Positions 41,229 through 55,900 of a stretch of DNA of 64,000 nucleotides are shown here, piece after piece. Source of the stretch: Haliclystus octoradiatus (taxonomy: Eukaryota; Cnidaria; Staurozoa; Stauromedusae; Haliclystidae); NCBI GenBank assembly GCA_916610825.1, contig OU744448.1, positions 17,855,936 through 17,919,935 on the forward strand. The letters are read 5' to 3'. The notes beneath the pieces were generated by a model. It made no database searches. It was not told where the DNA came from and saw nothing but the letters and a program-made list of their open reading frames with translations. How positions within the stretch are numbered: position 1 is the first letter of the stretch; each line of letters begins with the position of its first letter. The position numbers and the translations under genes are program-made.

Positions 41229-43620
41229 GCTAGAGTTTTATTTCAACAATGTAAGCATAATTACATAGTGCAATTACTAAACATTATTGATGATACCTCT
41301 TAAGCAGTGTTGCTTGTCTGTTTGAAGGAATGAGTGCAGCTATTGCCTAGCCTTACATCTCTTCTTAGATATGTTTGGTTTTGTATTGTAATGTATTAGT
41401 ACAGGTGTGGCAGAAAAGGGAAAGGAGAATAGACAAGAGAGAGTTTTAAATTTGATACCAATGAGAATGGCATTGAATATTGTACCATGGCACATTCAGA
41501 ATGTTCCAAAAACCATCAAGGTAGATTAAAAGACATTGAAAGTTTGGAGAGCCTTAGTCAATATCCAAAACGAACATGGGCTTCCGTCCTTGATGTGTGG
41601 TATGGAAATCGTTCACTTGGAATCAACACTTTGAATTTGATGATTAAAATCAGAAGCAAAGAAGTAAATCTTTCGAGAATGTAGCCTATACAAATCATTC
41701 CATTAGAGCAACAACAATTACCCTGTGGTCTGACAGAGGTCTTAGCAATTGCCACATCATGTCAATTTAGCCTATAGACATCGCAGTGAGAATTTCTTGA
41801 GCCATTACAATCAAAGACCATTGTCGGAACAGTTGAAATCTTGCAGATGTACTAGCAAATAGTCTTTTAAATCCACACAGGCCTACCGTAGCCTACTCAA
41901 AATCGTAGCAATCGCAATACATTACAGATGTCAAAGTCCAAGCGTTGGATTTAAATTCTGGAGCAGAAACTTCAACTGCTACTGTTTACTCTAAGCGATC
42001 CCTGAACTTTTCACCAACTGTTCAATCGGGACTGTTGATGTTAATATAACAATAAACAATTAATTAATTAGTTATTATTCTCTTCTTAAAAAGAAAAAAT
42101 GTTGTCTTTGTTGAGCAATTTGTTTGCTCTGTTGTTTGAATGTAAAATGTTCAATAGAATGCTTCACAAAATCTATGATGTAAGATTCTTATGGGGTCGA
42201 TATGGAGGAGACAGAAAACACACAGTAGCTTTGCATTACAACTTTAATCGACGGCAGTCAATAGCAAGAGAGGGAAACAACACGCATGCAAAATACACAT
42301 AGCAGTTAGGCCTACTAATCACATGACAATACGAAACACCAAATCACAATACATTACTAATTATCAAATGGCATCACTTGCACTCAAACAATACAATCAC
42401 GTGAACAACTTGCACAATACCTAAAATACCACATGACGCCATACTTTCAACACATCCTAAACACAACACTTCACACAGGTATATAACTGAGACCAGGAAG
42501 ACGTCATAAACAATATCATAACTAAATCCTACATATGAATTGTTAATTTTATTCAAAATCAAAGTCCATAAGTGATTCTTACCCAAAATTTCCTAAACTG
42601 GAAATGACGTCACAAAAATAGGAGAATATGCGCTTGATCCAAAATGAAATAACAAACCAATTATGAAATTCTTGGCGTTCTTAGTTGGAATCTAATACAC
42701 TCGAAAGGCTGAAATCACGTTCGCTTTCAGCTTGTGAAATCTGATGCCTAAAATCTCTTGTCTCATTACGCATCTTTTGTGCATCAAATTCCAACTAAGA
42801 ACGCCAAGAATTTCAAAATTGCTTAATATTCTATGCTTGATTAAATCTTTTAAGTCCTTGCAGATTTGGATGGGATTGTGCTGTAGCCTACTGCACTTTA
42901 TGTGAGTTTTATACAATAGCCTATACAATGAAATGGCTTGTGTAAGATGTGTTACTTCTGTTTCATAGTCATCTAAAACCACCACATTAGGTATTATGTA
43001 GGCCTATTCACTCTCTTGTGTCTAGCTGTCTTTAATCATGTAGCTATGCTATGTGCTATGTCTATTCAATTCACGTTTCACTCCCCATATATACATCCAT
43101 ATGATTTAATCATGTAAAATAACAAACTTGGTTAATTACTGCACAACAGCAATGGTTAGAACTTGCAATGTGACACTGCATTGGTCAATATTTCAACGCA
43201 GCATGCCAGGATGCAGCCTGAACAATAATGAATTTGGAAGATTTGCATGCCTGAATAAATTGCGAAACTAAGCTCAGGCAGCAGGCAGGGGGTACCTGAG
43301 CCTCAGTAATCACTAGGCTGTCTCTATGAATATGACCCTGTGACCCAGCTATCTCTATCTATCGGCCTATCTGGACCTATTCTATCCAGCAAATGTTTCT
43401 CATTACCTTCCAATACCACTATCAGATTGTTTTCATTACTTCCTATATCCTTCAAGTCGATAAGAATGTATGGTAGGTTAACTACAAATATAAACCACTT
43501 CAAAACTCTATAATTTGTTGACTGATTTGTTGAATTCACTGTTGTCAACAAAACGAAGCGCCAAATTTAGATCCTGATTCTCCTGCAGCCTCACTCAACT
43601 ATAATGCGAGGCCATTCTCT
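41229..43620. other. Intergenic region between the TTLL5 and CGRRF1 genes
   Basis: No gene was recognised apart from the inverted repeat described separately. Short open frames (for example 41487-41684 +) lack family similarity or splice context. The promoter of CGRRF1, and possibly that of TTLL5, must lie in or near this interval. Confidence 0.4.
42665..42814. repeat. 27-bp perfect inverted repeat, 96-bp loop
   Basis: The arm 42665-42691 (central part TTCTTGGCGTTCTTAGTTGG) is exactly reverse-complementary to 42788-42814. The loop is 96 bp. It could be a small MITE, a hairpin RNA source, or a mutation-generated foldback. Confidence 0.9.
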
Positions 43621-43628
43621 CCAGACCA

Positions 43629-43668
43629 AGGTAAGACCCACGGTAAGACTAGACGGTAAGACCAAGGT
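43629..43668 (+). promoter_or_regulatory. Three tandem GGTAAGAC donor-like motifs upstream of CGRRF1
   Basis: AAGGTAAGACCCACGGTAAG (43628-43647) continues into ACGGTAAGACCAAGGTAGAC. It gives three strong 5' splice donor matches and one weaker one within 40 bp, about 90-120 bp before the CGRRF1 start codon. If the transcript extends this far upstream, a spliced 5' UTR with alternative donors is possible. Confidence 0.35.
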
Positions 43669-43699
43669 AGACAATCTAGTTCCAAGGAAAATTTAGATA

Positions 43700-43777
43700 T
43701 GGATGGCAGAAGACTTTTTGGGAAAATATCACAATTCACAATTTTCTCGTAATGGATGGTCCTATCGATGGCTCTGA
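43700..43777 (+). other. Upstream open reading frame overlapping the CGRRF1 start
   Basis: An ATG at 43700 opens a 25-residue frame that ends at TGA 43775-43777, overlapping the CGRRF1 ATG (43752) in another frame. If included in the mRNA it should reduce translation of the main frame. The true transcript start is unknown. Confidence 0.35.
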
Positions 43778-46700
43778 TTATCAGTTCTTATTTGTAAGTT
43801 TCGCGTGCTGTGCCCTTTGTATAATATTTTTAATATCTCGACTAGAAAGAAACGACCCAGTTTGTTTGAGACGTGGGGCTGAAGAAGTGAAACAAACTCA
43901 AGTTCTTTCCAAAGAAAACCCTTTCAACGTGAAATTAAAAAACTTCGACACAAAGAAATCCATTGAAGGTACGAAATGTCACGTTTTATGTTCTATCATT
44001 TTATTTTAGCAACATAATGACAGCAAGTTCATTGTCAGTAACTCATTCTCACTGATTGCCCAATCCCACTCACGATTTCAAAGTTTGTTGTGTGGGAGAG
44101 TGGGAACAAGAGCTAAGCTTGGGATGGATCTTGATCTTGATTCTGGTCGCAACGAACTTCTTTTGTTGGAATTATTGCACAAGGGTGGCATCAGAGAGGG
44201 CTACAGCCCCTGTCGGAGATACTCGGTCCAGACTGAAAAGTTTGTTGTGTGCGCCTGAGATCTCAGTCACGCAGCAGACTTTCCTACATAGGATTTCAAC
44301 TAAACTTGACTTGATTAAATCTCAGGCGCGCAAATTGCAATATTTTCAATCTGGTACTCAGTCCCTCGCTGCAGGGGAAAACCGTTTGACTATCAGAGAA
44401 GTTGATGGTTTTAAATATTTAAAAAAATAGTCCCTACAAATAGCCCCCTCATCAAATCAGGAAAGACATATGAATATTCTCGTTAGTCGCTACTCCAATT
44501 TCACACCATTGGCGATCATATCAGGCAAGACTCATTCATTTTATTTATTGTTAAAGCTCTTATTTTTGAATCATCGAGCACTACCAACGCAACTATTTAT
44601 CCAGCTTTTCAACAATATCATAGGCTACTGTGGTATGAAATATTTATTTCAATTTGAAAGAAATCACTTGAAATACCTTGTTATCTAAATACTCATTCTT
44701 ATTCCTTTCGGATAGTACCATCGATGGCTCAGATGGTTTTAACCACGTCCTTAAAATTTGTTTGCCTGTAATATAATTGGCTTTATTCATTTTGATTTTT
44801 ATGCTATGTTCATTTGCCTCGTTTGGATTTTTCTAATGCTAGCGCCAGATAAATAGAAAGAATGGCGGCAAAACATCAACCATGTAGGGGAGACCGGGGA
44901 GACTTGGACCAGTTTTCACATTTTTAATTATTAAAATTATTGTGGTTGTGTAAAAGTCACAATTTTTATGTCATTTATTAGCCAACATGCTCAATTCAAA
45001 AGGGTAAGAATATCAATTACATAAATGTAGCAATTTTTCAAAGATTTAGTGCGGAAGACCGACCATTTTAGTGGGGAGACTTGGGACACGGTGGGGTGAC
45101 ATGGATCATGCATATTTTATGAAAATTTCATTAAATAACTGACAAATTAACTTTCCAGTACCAGACACTACAGATGTTGCTTTGATTTAGGGAGTTCATT
45201 TGATCAAAATTGAGCCAGCAAGAAATAATTTTATCATTAATAAAGAAAATTAGTTTTGACGCACCTGTCATCAATCTAATTGTAATTGATTTAGCAACTT
45301 TATCCCCACAAAGTAAAAAAGTCGAATATAGCGCATATAAATGAAAACAAACTATGTCTCCACCAATTGCGATTAGTTTCCCATTTGTCGTTGATGCTAA
45401 AACGCGCTGTCCCATGTCTCCCCGTTTCACTTCCCAGCAAAAAAATGAGGTGGCACTCCTCATCAACAGGAATGTATTCAAACATTTTATATCAAAATAT
45501 TCATCAAAGTTTATCCATTGCAATGGCACCATTCAAAATGGCAATTAAACACTTATTCTAAAATTAATTGAATCAAAAGAGGAACTGCAAAACGTATGAC
45601 GGTCGTCAAAAGCTAGTACACTAAAATTTCTTGACAATTAGTTATTGTTGCTTTTTGAAATTTAGGGAAATAACATGAAATGAAGTCATATACAATATAT
45701 TAGAATATAATTTACATGGGTAATCAGGAACGCTCTTGTCCCATGTCTCCCTAGGTCCAAGTCTCCCCGGTCTCCCCTAGTCTCATTCTGATACTTGAAA
45801 ATACAATAGAATCCTAAAAGCTATTTCAACTCTTCCATAAATCTCTCCGCGACTTCCGTTCTGCGTTTAAGATGGTCTGCCGGTTTTCAGCAAGAATGTT
45901 CATCACAATTGACTTAAGTTTTTAGAATTTGCCGCTTGTACCTTATTATTTTCTAGAGTTCTTGTGCACTAGGCATCCCGGCGAAAAGTGCCATACACTG
46001 CAAACTTATGCACAACCATAGAAATATTTGTATAAAATTCAGCTTTATGGTTCGTTCTCGCGCAGATATGACACAAATTGTAACTCTATTTTCATATTGA
46101 ATTTAAAAGAAAGCAGCAAAATGCACGGCTATGATTTTCCCTGCAATTGTGATTGCGCCGCCATGATCTTTGAATAATAACAATATTATTACTAATTGTA
46201 ATTTGGAAGCCATACCATTGCACCATGTGCATTTTTTGTTGAATACCTTTGCCGGTGTCCAACCAGGTAGGTTTTAACCAACAACCTCGTGGTCATCACA
46301 CCTTCCAAATCTTATGGCTTTGACTTGAATCTCATGCTTTTACACTGAACTTCACGATTTCACGGTTTCTCTCACTTTCTCAAGGCAAAACCCAATCTTG
46401 GGAAAATTTCCCTAGCTTCTGTGTATAAACTCTTTGATAATCTGATTAATGTTCAAGAGCTTAATTTATACTCTGTTGGATTATTCTGGGTGTTGTTTAT
46501 GGACTGCTTTTAATGGTTTAGCTACATGCGCAAATGTCAACATTATCCAAAATGTTGTCGTGAATTTTCATTGCAAGCCATTTTGAATCCATGACAAAAT
46601 GCATGCCCCAGACCCCCTTGAATCGGACCGCTTCAGGGAGTCCCTTATATTTTATTCCCAGAATACGGAAATTCATTAATCTCACTTTTTTTTCAAATCT

Positions 46701-49700
46701 CAAGTTGGAAGGTCTGTAGTCATGGATCACAACAGCACAAATCTGTTTGACTGCTCCGCTTGGACAGCTGTCTGAGTTGCACATCCTGAATTTTTTATTG
46801 AAAATTGTTGCTCCGCTGCTGCATTTGCATTTTCCTTAACAGGTAGCCAAATCCCTGAAGCCTAACATTAGTTACTTAGATCTATTATGTTGTTTTTAAT
46901 CAATTTTCGTTATTGCCAATTGCCAAATAGTTGTAAAAGACTCTCCCTTCAGTTGATACATCCAGTTTTGCCAGCGCACATGATATCAGTAGATCTATGT
47001 TTGATCTACTTGATTTGGCTATTGATGAAGGTTTTCAAATTTCAGACAGCATCACATTTGAAGTATCAGTCAAATTTGAATCATCTCTGCATATTTACTG
47101 GAATGTCAAGACGTCTGCCTTGGATGAATTTGTTAATGCGTCATCATCATGCACAAACAGGTGAGATAAAGATAAAATAAATAATAGACATGATATACAA
47201 GTTATGGCAGCAGGAATGGGATGGATATTCTTTTGCACCTAAATCAGTTATTCCAAGTTTATCACAAAATAATACAGTATTAGATTGGTGTGCAAACCTG
47301 AAGGTCCAAAGTTCATCTATGGTCACCATTATGGGCATTATTAGAATGGCAGATAGAGTATATTTGAAATAGTTACAATCTGCTAGCTAAGCACATTAGC
47401 TCAAATAATATCCTATCTTGTTTATCATAATAATTTTGGTATAATAATATCCCCCTTTTCGTCATGAAACTCGTTTAATTTCCCGTTTCCTTGAATTTCT
47501 AAACAAATGATAGTCGTTTCATTGATAGCATTTACCTTTATTGTGAAAATTATCATCACTTTGAACTTGATATTTGACTTAACTTCAAATAATAATCTTT
47601 GTTTGGTTGTGACTCTAAATAAATAGCTTTTAACATTATTGTACTGCACTTTCTTTACTGCTGCAGCGACTCTGTCGATGACAAACTTTCATTACCCCTT
47701 GTCACTCTGACTATCGTTCCGAGTTTGGAAAGAGTGACCAATCGAAAACAGGGTATATTTGGAATTAAATTGAAAATCCTTTCCACCATTCTTCACAATT
47801 TAGCTTCAGCTACCCAAAGCTGTGTTAGGTATTTTACAATTCATGTGCACTTTAACCGCGTTCGACAGTTAGCAGGTTGAGACATTGGACTTTTCTGACT
47901 TTTGGTGGATTTGTCCCTTGTGAAACTCCTCGCCAGGGCTGATTTTCCACATTTTATTCTAATGATAGGAGGTATACTGGAGTTCTTAAAACTTTATTTT
48001 GGTTTTTATAGTTGCCAAAGTAATCTTGTTGAAAATATAAGTTTACAGATCATATACAATACATTATATAAAAATTTATATTTTGAATCCCATTTTCTTA
48101 TTAAAAATCTCCTATGATAGCTTGAGCTGCAGGAGCATGCCTGGTGGGCCTCTGCATTAAAATGGCCTTGATCCTCATACATAATATCTTTTTGTAGACC
48201 TCATTACAAATCATATTTGAAAAGGTTAAGCCTACCATGTCCTCAGAGTAAACTTGTAAAAGACGAGGGACCATTACATAGATTTTATTGTTTGGATGCA
48301 AATGCACATACTTATTCTTCATTTACTTTCAAAACATTCTGATCCTGATATGATGAAATAATCCAAACAAATTGCATTTTGCGATGCTTACATAACCCAC
48401 TTTTTGATAAATTTAATATAATGTTTTAAATGAGTTTAACATATACATATTATTGAAGATTTTAGGCTTATGATCTTGATAGAGGAAGCAGTTTTTGACT
48501 CATTTAATTTGGGGCAAACACGGATAAATACAATGGATCTTGTTAATAATTTGACTTGCACTTAATCAAGCGGGTTACACGGTATATATGTATTTTGTGG
48601 CATCTTTTCTTACTTTAAAACATTATGTTTGATTACCTATGCTTAGGAATGAAACACAAAGCAGAAAAGATGTGATCAATCATTTGAATAGTAATTCCAG
48701 GCACAATGAAGAACTGTAAGTATGTTGTATACATGTGCATTGTGGTAATAAGAAATATTCTCTGTTGCCATTACCGAAAGTACCAATTGCTTGAATTTTT
48801 AATTAAACCTTTATCAATCTAAATTTAATAATATAATATAATATGAGGTGAACACATGTGGGTAAGAGTGCTCAATGTTTGTCAAGACGGTTGATCAACG
48901 CAAAGTAAACGTGTGAACTATTCAATCTAAATTTATAATCATTATTTATACATGTAGGCTGCTGTAACACATATGAATAAATGGATTGGAAAATTCAAAA
49001 TTTAAATCTTTGAAGAAGTTTGCAGTATAAATGATATATTAGCGTTCTTATGATCTCAAATATCTTTACAGTTGAAACAAACAGATTCTTTGAGTGGATC
49101 TGTCTTGTTTTGACGTGGCTTGACATGAGACCATGGTATCAGATGAAGCAGCTTAGACCTTGTTTATCATGTTGAATCATACACTTGAACAATAAAATAT
49201 CAATCGCATGGAGATATAATGAATTCGTGTTGCCGTATTTTTATTCAATTGAAACAATTAGATTATTTACTCTTACCCTTCATCCCAACCTTGACAAAAG
49301 CACCAAAGTTTCACGGTTGCAGGATGGATTGGACTCACTGCTTCATCTAAAGGTTGGACATCATAAATGAAATTACTATATAAAAACATGATACCTATAA
49401 TAACTATAGGAAATAACATTATAATAAAGGTCAAAGTCTATTCTATCTTTTGATGGCGTAGTTGAATAAGATAGTTATTATTAAATAAGTTTATCATCTT
49501 CAACTTTACTAAAACAGCAGCTATGGCAAGCCCCAGACGAAAAAGCGAAGAGTTCATAACCATAGAGTAAAATCCGATCAGAAATTGACATATAAGATCG
49601 ATACTCTGACATCAGTCACTTTAAGCTGCAACTGTCTTTACTATCAGTTTGTTTAATTCTCTGTCTTTGCTTCATCATTATCACTACTAGAGAAAGTCAA

Positions 49701-49891
49701 CATGGAATCGTATTCTACCTCTTCAGCCACGATTTCACTGTCTTTCTCTGACTATTACTCCTACTATTATTATTCGCACAAAGTTATTCCCAATCTTAAG
49801 AAGAGCATCTTAACTTGATTTGAAATTTCTTTCCAGTATTTCCTTGCTTAAGCCATCATTTGCAATGTTCGGATAATCTCTGAGTTATACC

Positions 49892-49974
<83 letters not shown>

Positions 49975-52900
49975 TTGACTATATAACTGAAAATGGAATA
50001 GGATATATCCACTTGCCGCTTCTTTCTTCTTACAGTCAGTTTTGGATCCCTCAAGTTTTCAATACTGGAAACTTCAGTGTACATCTGTGAATCATTGCTT
50101 TCTGAATCTGAACTCACACCGTCAGAGAATTTAATTTTCCAACTTTATCTGACATTTTTATTGAAAACTTTCTATAGAATTTCTCTTTATCACATTATAA
50201 TTTAGAGAAGCAGTATACAAGGTTATGGTGTTATATGATACATTTTTTATTTATATTAATATTTAGGCATATCAAACCAGTCATCCTACTCTTGAAGAGA
50301 GATATTATCATTGCATTCATCTTCTCCTCCATTAGTTGGGACAGCTCTGTTTCTTGATGCATATTCTTTCCTAGAAGCTTATGAGACCCTTCTTGAGTAG
50401 TCACTCACTCCACCACATAGAAATTGCCTTTTCTACCGTAAAATCAACTAATTTTGGCCCTTCAATGCCAATTTTCATCAGGTCAGACAATGTGCTGTGA
50501 GCCAAACGTGTTCTCCTTCTGGTTTTGATATCATTCAGGGATGAAAGCTTTCGTTCAACATGTCCATTGGCGAATGGTAGGCTGAAGATTTATTATGCAA
50601 TTTTTAAAGTTTTTCCATTTATGGCAATGCGCAATTTCTACCCAATTTTTTGATAGCTCTCAACAGCAACCAGAAGGTGCAAATTAGCATATTTAACGCA
50701 ATCTTCAATTTCGTTTTGAATCCCTGCCAGGTGTGTGTTTTTAGCTTCTAAAGTCTGTTGTGAATTGCTAGTACGGCAATTTGATTACGAAAACACCGTA
50801 GGAATTGACTGGATAATGTTATTGACTAGATAACAATTAATTCACTAAAGAGAATATAAAGGTGCAAACAATTAAATAATGCGTACAAATTTTACCATTA
50901 CAATTTAAGTGTAGTTATATGCTTTCATCGCTGATTTCTTTCCAAAGTTATCTTCTATCTTCTACTAATGTTGAAGTGTTCTTCTTGAATGTGTAAAACG
51001 GCGTCGTGTAACTATAACTTAATTTACTATAAATATGCTAACGATATTTATACTATTTTTATTTGCCAAGGTGTTACATCATTTACGAATCATAAGACCT
51101 TAATTGGTCATACGGTAACCTCAGTTTAAGTCTTATGATAGGAATAAGTTATTCTATTTCTGGGTTACATTAAATCCAATGACTTTCACTATAGGAAGTA
51201 TTTACATAGTCTCATGACTTTCACGATAGGAATTATTTACTCTATTATTAACGAGAAGCCTTTTACTGTAAATTATATGCTATATTTACCCGTTAAATCA
51301 GACTTCTATTAATAATTCTATAATATATGTATAAGACATGAAATCTGCTAAATTACTGTTCAAAACTACTATCTAAATTCAGAACAAAGTCTATTTAAAC
51401 TGCCATACAATGTAGTCAGTTGCAGCCCTAATATCATCAAAATCATCAACTTTTTCATACTCTTCTTCTTCTAGGTCTTCATCTTCTTGTTCTACTGCCA
51501 GATCTTGGTACAACTTGTTCCCCTCTCTGTCTACTGTATTCGCGTCTTGATTAGCTCGACAGTTGACCATGTCTGGGGCTTTTTCTTTGATAATTTTTGC
51601 AATGACTGATATGCTTTAATGCAGCTCTTAATACCATCTAATATATCTAAACCCTTCCTCTGTAAATTAAGAGAGAGAAGGCAAAGTACTTTTAGGAATT
51701 CAACATACATAGCAATCCCAATAAACATCTTTCCTTCGGTCCATTGCTTGAGATAACCCTTTAGTTTTGCTCTATATGCAGCCTTCAATCATCTGTCTTC
51801 TGAAATTGTATTGCAATTCTTCAACAACCTCTTTAAGTTCACGGCACTTTTTTTTGGTGATTTTGAATAAATTGCGTAAAGGCGGATAATTATACTATCA
51901 ATCTCTTTGAATAAATTGCTTTTGAATGCCTCTTTGCATGCTAATTCCAGTCTATGTGCGTAGCACCAAGCCCAATGTAGCCATGGTAATTTTTCTTGCA
52001 GTTTCCCTTGCATACCATTAACTATCCTACATTTACTGCTGCTTCATCCGTTCTTCCTCCAACAACAACAAGCACAGTTCCAGAGACACCAAGTGCAGTT
52101 GATTTTGAAAATATATGATTATCTATACCAACTTTGTTTCATGCTTTCCCTAGACTTTTAACTAAACTACCAGTGTCTGCCTTCTCTGGTATTTAACTGA
52201 TATACATCTAATACCTGCCTTCATCTCTTCAGATTCAGCATCTGTGTAGCAGTATTGAACAAGGACAAGTATATTTTCAATGTTGCCTGAATCTGTTGAG
52301 CCATCTACTGAGAAGCTATAAAAATTGCATTTTGAAAATTCCTTTAGGAATTCCTGGTGTTGACTTTCAGCAATGAAATTAGTAAACTCACTCGCTGATG
52401 CTTCAATCCTAAATCAAGACCACGCCGCTCTTCAACCTCATGTAAACTTGGATATTTTCTGAATTCGATGTGTTCCTTAGCCGTAACATAGCATATATCA
52501 AATTTCTATATTAATCTTTGTCTTACATCCCCCTCTAATAATAATATGCTTCGTGCAATCGAGGAATAGCTTGTGACTGGCAAATGTGATATTCTAGCTT
52601 GTTCTGCTTTGACCCTCATCATTGCTCCCTCGGTTGTGCTGATCACTTTTAGCATGATCCAGAATATTGCTGGTCTTGTGATTTATAAAGTTTTTCCATC
52701 CCAATAATATACTATTCATGCGTAATACATGCTTCACACAGGAGTAAATTGACCAACGATTTTTTTCCTTCAAGAGTGACATAGCCTGCGTCCAGACTAA
52801 AGCGTTTCGATCATGGTAGACTATTAGACCATCGCAGTAAGCACATCTCGGATAAATAATTAGGAGCCATACCATTCATTGCTTTTTACATAAGCACGCA

Positions 52901-55900
52901 CACTTTAAACTTTATACGGATTCCAATGGTAGCCAGTGCAATTTATCTTTTTCATAAAGCAACTGATCGAATCATATTTTGACTCACATCGGGGTCAACT
53001 CTGACAAAATATTATGGTGCGTGTACATGAATAGCAGTCCTATTGTCGTAATTCGTTAAGAATGCCGTGAAATGTATTATACAAGGAAACATCTTGATCA
53101 ATTAATATATCGGACGACGTAAGATGCGTTCGCCTTCATGGGATTTTTCTCTATTTCGAAGGTATTATGAATTGATATTGCAAGGCTTTCATACATAATA
53201 TATTTGGTAATATAATAATAATAATAATAGTATATTTTACTTTTATAGCGCTATTTTATTAAAATATCCAATAGCGCTTGACAAAATTTAAATTTAAAAA
53301 GAATAACAATTACTAGCAAAAAAAACAATTACAAAGTGATATCTACAACTTAATTTATTATTTACATTTCAAAACAGCGAATAATCTTTCTTAAATTGGT
53401 ATGTTTTTAATTTCAATTCAAAAGTTTGCAATGTGGAGCAGCATCTTAGTTCAACTGTGAGATCAAGGATCATCCACCATAGAATTTAATTTGGTGATTG
53501 TGTTCTTTTAGTATTTTCTTATTGTTTGATCGTAGTGCTCTATTCGGTTTATGAACATCCAATAATTCTTTCATATAAGAAGGTCCAATGTTATTTAATG
53601 CTTTAAATGTTGCTGTTAAAATTTTAAAGTTGATTCTTTTTTTACTGATAATTGATGTTGCATAGCAGTGAATATGTTTAATCTTGTAGAATTGTCTAGT
53701 AAAGCTCTCAGTTGGCCTAGGCTTTTATACAATCTTCTGAAAGGGCAATTTTTACCCTTAGCGTAGCCCCTGTGTAGAAAAAAGGAGATAAAATTACATC
53801 TTCTAAAGCAACAGTTATAAACCGAGAGCTTCAAATCTAAAAGTTTATAATTGGCATCAACCATTAAAAATTCTGGAAAAACAGAAATAAAAGGAAAAAT
53901 AGACTTTGAATTTCATGTCCTCAGTAGAACCTTTTGTAAAGTAACCTTTTGAATGGAGAAATATCACAACTTTGCTTATGTCATTCTTATTAAACTGTTA
54001 TTTGCTTTCATGTTTTATATTCGATATGTCTTTGGAAGTAATTTCTATTCCATGACTTTCTTGGATTTGAACCTGGATGCGTTTAAAGTTTGGATTAGCA
54101 ACTAAGCAACGGATTATATCTTTCTTCAATCAAATCTAATGTTATTGAAAATTGAAAATCAAGAGTTAAAGCAACAGTTATAAACCAAGAGCTTCAAATC
54201 TAGAAGTTTATAATTGGCATCAACCATTAAAAATTCTGGAAAAACAGAAATAAAAGGAAAATTAGACTTTGAATTTCATGTCCTCAGTAAAGACTTTTGT
54301 AAAGTAACCTTTTGAATGGAGAAAAGAATATTTAAAATATTCTTAGCGGAAATTTCAAATTTTGCTGTGTAAGCATTGCTTAACAAGTATGCAAATTAAT
54401 GGAATTTAAGAGAAACCATAATACCCTTTCCAATGATGTAGACTGCTTCACATGAAAACAAAATAAACCGAAGGGGATTTCTCTGGAAGGATCTCTGCAT
54501 GTCACTGTTGTCTACCAACAGTCTAAGTCTTCTAAAGCAACAGTTATACACCAAGAGCTTCAAATCTAGAAGTTTATAATTGGCATCAACCATTAAAAAT
54601 TCTGGAAAACAGAAATAAAAGGAAAAATAGACTTTGAATTTCTTGTCCTCAGTAGAGCCTTTTGTAAAGTAACCTTTTGAATGGAGAAATATCACAACTT
54701 TGCTTATGTCATTCTTATTAAACTGTTATTTGCTTTCATGTTTTATATTCGATATGTCTTTGGAAGTGATTTCTATTCCATGACTTTCTTGAGTTTGAAC
54801 CTGGATGCGTTTAAAGTTTGGATCAACAACTAAGCAACGGATGATATCTTTCTTCAATCTAATCTTATTGAAAATTGAAAATGAAGTTACCAATATAGTC
54901 ATAATGAGGCTACCATTTCTGTTCTAGGTATTGTCCATCCACAAACAGGTGTCACAAGTGCCTTGCCAGTTGCTGCCACAAATCGAATTCATATTCTCGC
55001 TGCCAAGTCCTAGTTGCAGTGGAATTCTGAGGTTGACCATAGCTGGAACCGTATTCCAACAGGGTCCCATATTTTAGCTACCAGGCTAAGTATAATTCCT
55101 CTAGTCAGTTAATGATGCAGGTTTGGTTCTAATCAAATCCAGTACTGTGTAATCTTTAATGATATAGTATCTTTATCTTATATCCCATTGATGTCCAAGG
55201 ATCATTGTTGTTTGATCTTCCTTTGTTTTTTTCATTATCTTTCTTTTGAACAAGTTGCTGTTATGTTTTCTCATCGTCATTGTTTTCTTTGTTCAACGCC
55301 ATCAATCTGTTCATATAGCTCTCCTTAAGACATAAATAATTGATCTTTTGTAGCAATTAGAAGTAATTCTTTCAGATCATCTTTTGATAATTGTAGATCG
55401 TTTGTTACATCAAACCAGTTATTTTATAAATGCTTGTTTTACTCAAATGTCTATTGGTTCATCTACGGGTACTGTAACCGCAGACTAGCCTCTCGGCGAT
55501 ACACCCGTGATTTATCCGAAAGCATACGCAGCAGTAACCAATATGATATACACAGAAATAACGATTTGATGTTGATTTCTTGTTTTTTTCTTACTATAGT
55601 AGTAACTGCAATGAATATAGCATAAAGTAACATACCTTCGGTGTATGTTCACACGGACGTATATAACTAACTACACATGGAAAATATCCCATCCAATAAC
55701 TATGATGTATGATTGATACACTATTCAAACAATTATTAGGGACCGTTCATTAATTATACCACAGGGGGGTACCGAAGAGAACTGAATTTCCCTTGAAATT
55801 TTTTTTTACCCAACCTTTAGAGCAAGGAAAAAATGAATTACCCAACCTTTCAAAAACTTAACTGGGTGAAAGAACAGTAATTGACGAGAATGTGTTATGA

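Noticed and set aside
44056..44430. 124-codon open frame in CGRRF1 intron 1 as a gene
   Set aside because: No recognised domain, no supporting splice context, and placed inside an intron next to transposons. I could not support it as coding.
49893..50117. Minus-strand frame with an Ile-Tyr repeat tail
   Set aside because: The repeat tail is translated (TA)n microsatellite; the Ser/Glu-rich head alone is too short to assign.
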